From Glandiceps talaboti (lineage: Eukaryota; Hemichordata; Enteropneusta; Spengelidae): a DNA stretch of 64,000 nucleotides. This document shows positions 12,088-23,300 of this stretch, piece by piece. The DNA is taken from contig NC_135566.1 of assembly GCF_964340395.1 (NCBI RefSeq), positions 15,963,501-16,027,500 of the forward strand. Direction: 5' to 3'. The notes under the pieces are model-generated. The model had not been told where the DNA came from and ran no database searches. It saw nothing but the letters and a program-made list of their open reading frames with translations. Numbering within the stretch: position 1 is the first letter of the stretch; each line of letters begins with the position of its first letter. Made by a program: the position numbers and the translations under genes.

Positions 12088-14280
12088 CTCTCTTTTTCTT
12101 ATCTTTATCATCCGTTATCATAAAAATTTAAAGCACACTGTGGGAGAGGAACCCCTCCGATACCCTCCCCACAAGCTATCATGGGTGATGCTGTTTCTAC
12201 CCAAATCAAAATTGAAAGAAAAAACCCTGCTGGCCAAGTATTTCAAAGTGTAGGTTACAGCCCAATGTAAGACATTTTGTTGCATCTATTTGGGTAATGA
12301 AATTTTAAATCTTATATTGTAATGTATGGACGCTGAAGTCGATTGTCACTTTTATTATAATGCAGTGTACCATATAGTTGTACGGAAGTGGGGGTGGGTT
12401 ATAATTACACATATTAAAATGTGTCGCGGGTTACGAAAATTATGGGGGGGGGGCCTACGAAATTCTTTTGACCAAAATATTTCCTTTCCCCTCCCCTCCT
12501 CCCTGCCGTACATTCTAACCGTAGCCTTATGTGATGAATACCCGTGACACTACCCAACCCAATGATTAAGAGGACGCTTTAAAGTTCCAAAAAGATCTCG
12601 TAAACATTTGGCATTTGAGATGAGGGACATACATGTGGGTATAATAAATCTGATGGCACGGGTTCCTGCAACATGACAATCATCGCGCAAACATAATAAT
12701 CACCCCCGTGTTTTGTTTTAGAAGTCAAAATGCCGCGTGAATCCATAGCAATTAAAAAGTGTTTTTTCAATGTCCATAAATAAAACCAGTTATCAGTACA
12801 TTGTAAATGACATTTCGTCCTATAAGTACCTTTTAAAGTTTTGGTTGTGTGTTAACGTGGGCAAAGTAGTAATGATATGAATACATAAAAACAATGGGTG
12901 AATCTCAATTATAGATCTTGATGAAACTAACTTCCTTTTTTCCAAGGGATTTTGTTTACGGAATCTTTTGATTTCATTGCATGTAGGAGGCATCTCTGAA
13001 GTAATTCGTGATATATTGAAGAATAAGCTTACTTGGCTAAACATCGAAAAATGTCGGTTTCAAAGTATTCATTTTAGCAATAAAGAGAATCAAGAAAAGA
13101 TGCTATAGTTTGCAGCGTGAACAGCGCCACCAGGCGACTAAACTGAGAAAATATACAATAGCGTCATTGATGTGTATTGTAACACAATTTTAACTTTTTA
13201 AGGACTGGTGCTTATATTAATTGTCTTTTCAAAAGTTGGAGTCCATTATCCCCATGGAAAGTGACAATCTCATTTTTGACATCAATTTCTTATATTGGGA
13301 GCATACATCACAATACATCATGGCCTTTTGATAGTACATGTTTTGCGTGTGATTAAAGTTGGTGATTAGATCAAATTGTACTGAATGCTGGTGCTTCCCA
13401 AGGTTGCGTGTTGTCACCAACATTATTTTCAATTTATACTGATCACATGAGATGTAATTCTGCAATAAGTTGTCTGTTTAAATTTGCCGATGACATGGCA
13501 CTTGTTGGTCTGTTACTCGATGAAGCTCTTTAGCTGAATATTTTAAAGAATTGGTGTAAAGACAGCTTTTTAGAAATGAATGTTTCAAAAACAAAATAAT
13601 TAGTTGTAGCACATAAAGTAACTGACCAATTTACACCTGTATCAATGAATGGAGATTCTGTTGAAGTTGTTACTAGTTTCAAATACCTTGGATCAATTCT
13701 CGATGGCAAGCTCTCCTTTGCCGAAAACACAGACTATATTGCGAAAAAAGCTCAACAGAGACTATATCTCCTTAGGAAATTAAAGTCATTCGATGTCTGT
13801 CAGAACGTGCTGCAATTAGTGTATAGGTCTATTATTGAAAGTGTTTTGACTTTCAATATAATCTTTTGGTATGGCAATCTCACGGTTAAAAACAAGAGTA
13901 AACTTTGTCGTATTGTAAATACAGCAGAGAAGATCATTGGCTGTCGTCAAACAACACTGGCATGTCATTATCATACGGCAGTTAACAGGAAAGCCCAGAA
14001 AATAGTCAATGATTATATGCATCCCTTACATAATTCTTTCACTAAGCTCCCATCTGGTCGCCGTTACAGAATGCAGGAAAAAACTTTTTAAAAAATCGTT
14101 CGTTCCAACAGCTGTGTCTATTTTAAACTCACTGTAAAGTCATTTTAAACTCACTGTATGTATATGTATATGTATATATTGTACTTGTGTAAATTGTTTG
14201 TAAATTGTGTTTTGAGCCGAAAGACAAATTTCCGGATAATAAATTTATTGAATTGAATTGAATTGAATTGAATTGAATTG

Positions 14281-14372
<92 letters not shown>

Positions 14373-17300
14373 GGCAGAGAAAAAAAATTATACACTGGAA
14401 ACAATTGATGTGTTTACCACTTGACATGATCAGATATAGTGCTGGTCGCGAAGTTGAAATAGCCGCCAAGAGTGTGCCGAGGATTGTGGGATATATAATC
14501 AATTTCCGTCATGCAGTCCAACTTCCGTCAAGCAAAAAGAAAGTTTTGTCCTCGCCTATTAATGTTTCGTCCCCAAACATTAATGTTGCATCCTGTGTTA
14601 AGTAAATCTCGTCGATAAGAAAAGGAGGTTGTATAGTGACAAATGTTGTTTCTGCAGTCAGAGTATAAGATTGTAAGGGACTTAAATTGATATTCCGGCT
14701 TGACATTTACATTTTATCCCGCAACTTAAATGTTATCACTCGAAAATAAAGGTTGGGCCACACGAATAAAAGTTTTCGTTTCGCAATTTAATTTTCTGCT
14801 CCGTAAAAAGAATTTATTTGTCACAAAAATTGTAGTTTTTTGCTTTGATATTTCTATATTGACCCAAGAAATTAATGTTTTGTCGTATGAAATAAAAGTG
14901 TTATCCTTTTATTAAATATTTTGCCCTCAAAAATCAATTATTTATAGCACAAATTTAGTTTTCGTCTGTCACCTGTGGGCCGCCGTAGATGGTGTGTCTG
15001 CCCACTTCATACCGGGATTTCATATTCATACATGCATAGTGACTTCATTTGCTTCTTATTTTGTTCCTTTGTGCTTTGAATTGCCAAGTTATGATTACTG
15101 TTTCAAGCTGATGACTATGATTCAGTGTCAACATTAGATACACTTTGTACACGTTAGAATCTACATGAGTGGAAAATTCCCTCACGATTTTAGCATGAGT
15201 TTACAAAGATGATGTTATTTTAATATTTCGGCCAATAGGAATTGGTTTTCAGTGTCACGTTATAATAACAATTCTCACGTGTTTTGGAAAACGTTCTCTG
15301 CAATTTCCTTGAATGCGTAGAGGTGTTGTGAGCGAGAAGTGGATATATGTAGTCTGAATTTAAATGTACTTCGCAGTTTAAACTTATCGAGAGTGGCCTG
15401 ACTGGGTGTTTGCTTCTCGTACAGGATGGCTGGCGGCATTTATGTCCACAGGGCCAGGGCTACCCAAGAGGGCGATCTATGATAATTGCCGAAGCAAGGA
15501 GGCCCGGGAAGGAGGACGCAGCCGAGTCGTAGGGGATATTTAGGGTAAGGATAGCTGCAATAATTGTAGCGTTTGTTGTGATTTTGTTGGTATTTTATTC
15601 TGTTTTTGTGCATTTTTTCGTTCCGACGTTTAACTGACAGCAACTGCTACAATTCATGTAACGTTAACGCAAATAGACGAGATCACGCTGAAAACGTGAG
15701 CGAGATGTCAGCGTACTACCGTTTCACATGTTTCAAAATACTGGGTACCTCTGATTATTTCTTGGTCGGAGTTAGGAAATGTTCGATTTTTTGGCAGGTA
15801 AGGCGTAATTTAGCAGAAAAAAGCCACCAACTTTGCGATTCAGATCTGAATTGCTTCCGTCTATTTGCGTTAACGTTACAGGCATTGTAGCATTTGCTTC
15901 CCGTTAAAAATCGGAATGATAAGAGAACACAAAAACAGAATGAAAAAACCCTCAAAATCACATCACACAAACGCTACAATTATTGCAGCTGGGGTTAAGG
16001 AAGCCCTACAGAGATCCAACTAATCTGTGTGATACCAACCCAAAGTATCTGTAAAAGGTCTCAGCATGCAGAATTCAATCACGGTGGTTATTAGCAGTGA
16101 GAAATAATGTCTACTTTTTTTTAGCTCCGCTGTCAGCGAAAGCTGAAAGCGTAGCTTTAGGTATAGGTGGGTATTGAGGTATAGAGAGTAGAGTGAATCA
16201 TAGGTGTCCGTCAAACTTTTATATTTTTACTATCTACTCCATAAGTGACAGTCGGAATTCTTCGATATTTGGTGTGCATGTTCCCTGGGGGGAGGCTATT
16301 CAGATTTGTTCATGCCAAGTTGATCTGTGCCATTTTCAATTTTTTATGATTTTTTTTCATAAAATGTCATTTTCATCAACTCCTTGAAAACCTCTTATTA
16401 GATTGCTTTGATATCTGGCGTGTTGATGCGCAGGGGGTAGCTTACTCAGATTTGTTAATTTCAAGTCAGCACATCCTCATTTTTATTTTTTATGATTTTT
16501 TTTTTGTAATTTGAAAAAAAAATGAATATGTTAATGAGCATAATGACCGACGCCATATTGGAAATCAGTCGACGAGACTTTAAGTAAACTGCCACTTTTC
16601 AAAAGACACTATTGACGTCAAACAAGCAATGTAATATGTGCTATAGTCATAATTCTACGCATTGGGCGCCCAAATGACAAGCGTTTGTTCGAAACAGGGT
16701 TGTAAACTTCAAATCCAATTCTGCACCCTTCTACATTATCCGCCAATCCGCAACATCCTCATTTGCATACTCTATCCTGATTCGACCAGAAGCTGAAGGT
16801 GACCTCATTCGACCGAGCGATTTTCCACAGCAAGTATCTTGAGTATCAACACAGGACGTTCTTAGTACTCACTAAAATCACACTTCAGACCCACTATAAA
16901 AGTGTGATGTTTTCAGATAACATGTAACTTGTGGTTAATTCTATATTGTCGTGCAATTTGGAATGACAGTGAACCAGAATTCAGACAACTTGCGTAAGGA
17001 AGGGCATGCCAGGCATGCGGTTGAAGTTTAAATATGGCCGACAGTTCACATGTAAAGTTAAACGACATGAACGTGTCTTGCCTTTCCAAAATGCAAATAT
17101 TTGGCAAGTAAAAATAATTAAAATAATTACAACTTTAGTTTGGCTTCAGACTTTGCATTATGTTTTGCGTATCTTTCCCCGTTTTACATGTAAATCCGAA
17201 AAGGTTCTCTCTCATCATGTCATCAGTGTCAGTGATCATACCGCGCGGGGTAGTCCTCGGGTGCACGAGTCTGTATTACTGACTTGACTCTAAACACCGG

Positions 17301-20300
17301 AGGGGGAGGGACAATTGTCAGAATCGAGTCCCGAATTCCTCCGTATGCAAGCAGGACTACGTGCGGGGCTGCTTTGAGTACGAGCGAAGTGAGGCATGTT
17401 GAGGTATTTTGTTGAGAATTATAAATATTGCGAAATGTCAAGTACAAGGTTTAAATACAATGGAATGATGAAAAAAATGGCAGAGTCTGCTGACAGGCGC
17501 CGGTCACAAAAAACACTGTGAATTAAAATATCAGACGATGTACATGTATGTATTAATCGCCGACAATCCACCCGTATGCACGAGGGACTAACCCGGAAGC
17601 AAGTCGTTGTCAGCCATACGTTACAGTGGTAACATCGTCCGAGAAATCGCTGCGTTCAGAGTGTCACTGTCATTATTCACAGAATTGTTGTTTTCGAGTG
17701 AAAACCCGTCTTGAATTGTATAACTCTAACAAATGAAGACATGTCAAGTTATATTTTGAAAGTTGTTTCGCTAGTTTGAGACGATTTTCTCACGTACTAT
17801 AGTACTATCGAGGCTTACTTGGAAGTAGTAGGACCTTCCAGTTCATCGGGAAGTTTAGCCAGTCCGATAATTCTTTCTGGTTTAGTTTACAACACTTTTG
17901 ATCACGCAGATTTTGTTGTTGTGATGAAAAGAAATTAAAAAAAGATCATTTCAACCATTTCGTTGTGTTTTCTTTGTGAAAGGTAACCGAACATGAACGA
18001 GTGTTACCACTGTAACGTATGGCTGAGAATGACTCTCTTCCGGGTACTTGAGATTGTCGCCGTACGGAAACTAAGATGGCGATTAATACATTTCTTCCCT
18101 ATATATATCTACCACAACTAGAACAAGTTGAATGTTGTTGACTTTGTAAATTTGTTAGAAAATTGAAATTCAAATTGCCTCAAAATTATTTTAGATCCCT
18201 AGTTTATTTCATTCTTCATTAAAATTTTCCAGGGTTACAGCTGTAAGACACTGGAATTACTTATAGCCAACCTCAAAATCCTCTTTTTTTCTTTTTCTTG
18301 TGTGCATTTCCCAGTCATTTTTTTCTGAGATTTTGTGCAATTTTTCATAACAGTAGATTTTTGTTATAAAATGGTGACTATGGTATAAAAGTACAATACA
18401 TTACCAACTTCTGTGTAAAATGTGTTTTATAGTGAGACATCATATGAAACCACTAACCACTTTATTGCATCGCTAAAACAAAACTGCATAGTGACTCGAA
18501 GAGCTGAAGACCTGAACCACTTCTACATGTCACCAAAATAAAAAATTAAATTAAAAAAAAAACAGCGGAGCTATTCTGACCGATAGGTCGCTTGTTTATA
18601 TGTGTACTAAGGTTAACTTTCCTCCTAAAAATGGGCTGCATGTGTTTTCCTCATATAGGCCAACATAACATGGACCGACTAAATCGTTCTAATAAAGAAG
18701 TATTTCAGTACAAAAAACGATTTGAATATTCGACTACTTTCGCACCTGTGCGGGCTTTTTCAAGTATTTTGGACTAAATTGAAGGGGACCGACCAGTATC
18801 CAATTTAATAACAGTAATGATCAAATAGAAGTGTACTCTCATTAATTATTATAAAAACAAAAAATCAGACCACTGTGGAAACTTTTCTTCCAAAAAATTA
18901 TTTTAAAAGGTCACTTTAATATTAAATACAGTGAAAAGGTTGTAAATAATTATTGTCAAATTATTGTCCATATAAAATATATATTTTCTCTTGTGAATAA
19001 AAAGAATGTAGTGAACAAATAATGGAATGTTTGCAAGCATCAAGGGTGCAGACCAATAGCAGTAGATTTGTGCTTTGGCCATGGACGGATGAATCTTTGG
19101 TTGAACAAGATTGTACCCGTATTATTGTCAGTTACAGTGGTGAGTTGATATTGCATTGCAGTCAGGTAAGTACTGTTTGGATGTATATTTATAATATAAC
19201 TACATGTAGTGTAAAAACGTTGTAGTTGCAATTGATAATTAGGCATTATTCTCCCAACAGTTTTCTTCGTTTGGCCATGGAAGTATCACTTCCATGACTC
19301 AGCTAAGGAAAAAACGGTGATAACATATGGGGCATTGTCACTGTGAGTCCAAGACGAGTACTGGAGTAGCGATAAATCCCTCAGGTCACGAGTATTGTAG
19401 GGCTGACTAAATATAATAGTAATAATTTATTGAAAATTGGGAAACAATGGCGAGTTTGAATGTTTTGACTCATATTTCGAACACCACAGACCTAGTGATG
19501 TAGAAGATTGTTGACGTGACATAGAACGGCCAGGGTATATCCCATATTGTTGTTCGAATGCGTTCAACCTGACTTGTGTTTGGTACAATAACATATTGAG
19601 ACTTCCTGAAGGTAAGATCATATTTATATGAAATTGAGCCATTGTTAGAAACTGGGTCTTCCATGGATGGTGATATTATCATCATTTTCACCATACACAT
19701 GAACAAATACAGTCTGCCAGTGTTGAAATTCAGCCAGTGAATATGCCATCACCATCTTGTTACGTAAGTGTTAAAACAAGCATGGAGATGGAGAGAAACA
19801 CTAGAATGATGTCCGACGCCTTGGTAGTGACTCCTGTAAGAAGAAAACCAAAATCAATGACAAAATACTGCTTCTTTATGTTTGTTTTCTGCACTTATTA
19901 TAAAGCACACTATGTAAGGTGAGGATTAAAGAATGTCTGAGAGATTTGAAACCTTTAAGGGGAATGCCACTTCAGGTAATAAATATATTTTAATAAACGT
20001 TTGGTTCTAGAGTAAGTTCATGATTTCACATCACATAAATTTCACACGATTACCAAGACATACTTCTATTTCACCTCATTATTCTCATAGAGATCCGCTA
20101 TTCACTTATAATGTATTTAATAAACACTGAATATTCATGTCTATATATCTGAAGGTAATAAGCACTGGTGAGTCATGCATATCCAGTATTCATCTAATAC
20201 GTATGTATGTCTGCAAAGTCCTATGAAGCAAAAGTGTTACATTATTAGAACAACGGAGGTGAAATACAGTGTAAGTTTGATTTTGGTCTTTTAATTTGGC

Positions 20301-23300
20301 ATTTCTTAGTAATATCGCAAAGTTTATGTGATGTGAAATCATGAAATGACTCCAGAACCAAAAGTTTATGAAAATGCCTTTATTTTCCAGAGTGGCATTC
20401 TCCTTTTACTCGTCCCTTCCTCTTTATCCATGTTGTATTTTGGGATGATCGACATCCAGTTTTTCTTCTTAGCTGATTTAAAGATTTTTTTTATAAGACA
20501 GTCTTGTTCTTTGTGATAAAAGTCAAGGAAAACAGGACGAGTACACACTTTAAGTATAGTTTAGTAAATCGATTGTACGTCATACAGTTGACCCCTCTCA
20601 TGTTTACATCTCACACATCTGGATTTGGTAGCTCAGCCTTATAGTCAATACATAGCCTATGTGTATGTTTATGATGAGCATCTTACGGTATATAAATTTC
20701 ATTTGCATTTATGCTGCTGTGAATATTGCTTCAAAGTTAGTGATTATAAGCAGGCTATAATTATCATAAGCTTTATATAACTCGTATATTCTTACTATTA
20801 TAACAACCATAGTCTGTAAGATACGACATTAATGTCATGCTATCGGCTATCATTCATGTCTGTACTACTTTGGGTCTGTGCCAACGAGATCAAAAGATGT
20901 AGATGCGGGGTGCCTTGAACTTGTGATTAGATTTTCAAATAGAGGTCATCATGTTGATTGAAATTAAACTCTGGTGATAACAACGATTGTTGTTATGGTG
21001 ATACTTGCCAATAGCTTTGTACTTGATAAAATATCAGACTATGGTGGACATTTATGTTTACTATTGACATACAATGAGGGTGCTGGTCTCACAAATCTGC
21101 ATTGAAAGGCTAGCGTCGTGGTCATTTTGACACTTTTGCAACATAACGATATTTGATTGGCTGCAACCAAATCTGCTTATACTTTGCAGGATATTTGGCA
21201 GTTTAGTGAATTCGTGGTTCAGAAGCCTGATAGAGCTGAACAAACACGACAATATCTTACAGTGTAAACAACCATATCATGTCAACATTATGTGAATGAA
21301 CTTCACCTTTTGATGGACATTGTACTTTCTGGCATTGAATATTCTTTGAGTACTGTGAATCTAATCTCCAGAGGGCGTTTTGATGTGGTTCAACTCTAAT
21401 GCATCCGTATATTATAGTCACTTCACAGTATGTTTTATTTATTGGTATTCCTACTGCAATGTCGCTGAACGTCAATGTTTCTTCGAGGCTAAGATCCCTT
21501 GCTAGTTGTTCTCCGTTTAAATCAGCAGATTTTGTCCCCAAAATGTTGTCTCCAGTTTGCTCTCGTGATAAAAATACATCAATTTTCCAGTTACTGTCTC
21601 CCTGGATGGTAGATGGTGTCACGGGATAAATATACATTGAAACTGCTATCAGAGCATTGAAGTTATCACTGTCTGCTGTCAAATTGGCAGAGTCGTACGC
21701 GAAGGAGAAGTCATCAACTATCAAGGCGATGACATTTCCACTCTGAGTTGGGCTTTGTGCTGTAAATAATGATAAACCACTGTAAGGATCACATAGCATA
21801 TGCATTCTAGACAATATCTTCATTTCACCTACCATATTATCCCACATAAGACCTTACGACCGTCATTGTAAGATTAAACCCATGTGAGTACTTTAACGTT
21901 AGTATAATTTCAAATTGGAGCCGTCCTCACCTTCGGACTTCCATGGCTGTATATCGGGTTTTCTTCACCAGTTTAGGGAGAAACCGGAAAAATCCTGAAC
22001 ACTCAAACATTGTCATGTATAGTGGTAACAATATTGTCACGAATGGTGCTGTTAACCGTGTCACGCACAGTGTTATTGACATTGTCACGTATAGTTTGCA
22101 CATTGCCGCGTATATTGGTATAACATTGTCGCTTATAGTGTCATTACATTGCCAGCTGTGTTTGACATTGTCACACATAGTATAATGACATTACCACATA
22201 ATGTTATTAACATTGTCACGTATAGTGTTATGACATTGACATTGTCGCGTATAGTTTATTAACATTGTCACGTAGTGTTATTAACATTGTCACATTGTCG
22301 CTTATAGTGTCATTACATTGCCAGCTATGTTTGGCATTGTCACGCATAGTATAATGACATTACCACAGTGTTATTAACATTGTCACGTAGATTATTAACA
22401 TTGTCACGTAGTGTTATTAACATTGTCACGTAGTGTTTTGATATAGTCACAGTGCTGTGACATCACATGTAGTATTGACATTGTCACGTAGTGCTTTGAA
22501 ATCGTCACGTATAGTGCTGTGATATTGCCACGTGTAGAGTTATGACATTGTCTTGTATAGTCTTATGACATTGTCATGTATAGTGTTATGACTTTATCGC
22601 GTAGTGTTATGACATTGTTGCGCATAGTGTTGACTTTGTCGTGTAGTGTTATGAGTGTTTTCACATTGTCATGTATAGTGTTATGACATTGTCGCGTAGT
22701 GTTATGACATAATTGACGTCATGTACAGTGTTTTGATATTGTCACGTGTGGTGTTATGGCGTTTGATAACGAATCGTAGTAGAGTTCAAGTCTGAAATCG
22801 TATAAAACAGGACAGAACCATGCACTCTTCAATCGAATACATACAAGTTAAAGTATAGTACATTTTGACTTCATGTGCAATACAGATTCAAGTACGATTG
22901 TAATGAACACATAGTTGAACTCTACATAATCAGACATTTTACTTCAAACATATACGTTTCATCTCGAAGGTTTCACGTACATATTTTTACAATCTGATCA
23001 GAAGGATAATTCATGTGTTTACATGCGCGTTTCTACCACAATAGTTGTTTTATGTGTTTTACCTCAGACCACTGTATCACATTTTCGATAACGGTCTGAG
23101 GTTTTACGAACATAAACAGAGTCGGTAATATTAAATATATCAAACAAGATAATTGTTCATAACTTACCATTATTTTGAGTGGATGTAAGTTCACTCGTAG
23201 TCAGTACTGAAATATAACATATGAAACTGTGTTATGGAGGTCATTACAAAGTGAAGAGTTGCTAAGGTCTAAAAAGAAATTTTTTTTGGTTCCGGTTACC

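Larger units (their letters stand above)
10969..14987. mobile_element. Foldback-type element with long inverted arms
   Basis: The left arm (about 10969-11703, continuing into TCTG repeats) and right arm (about 14374-14987, preceded by GACA repeats) are near-identical inverted copies. Both start TACGG(T/C)GGCCCACAGGTG at the outer edge. The left arm is ~120 bp longer because of an internal direct duplication (about 11107-11233 and 11234-11360). Much of each arm is a degenerate ~20-bp repeat resembling GACNAAAACNTTTATTNNT. Long inverted arms built of short repeats are typical of foldback transposons. No transposase is visible inside. The interior holds microsatellites and a LINE remnant. Confidence 0.7.
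10082..21306. other. Gene 2 large intron (~11.2 kb)
   Basis: Lies between shared module 2 and the mucin exon. It contains a foldback element (10.97-14.99 kb), two further inverted-repeat elements (15.54-16.0 and 17.54-18.09 kb) and one weak plus-strand two-exon candidate (19.02-19.32 kb). No further gene 2 exon was found by eye. Confidence 0.55.

Noticed and set aside
15606-15970. Opposed ORFs sharing a CNVNANRR peptide
   Set aside because: The shared peptide is the translation of the two inverted arms of the 15.5-kb element, not a gene.
19427-19706. Two overlapping minus-strand frames (for example EDPVSNNGSISYKYDL)
   Set aside because: Some coding-like composition, but the two frames are offset, internal stops occur and splice phases do not fit gene 2. 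At most a decayed exon.
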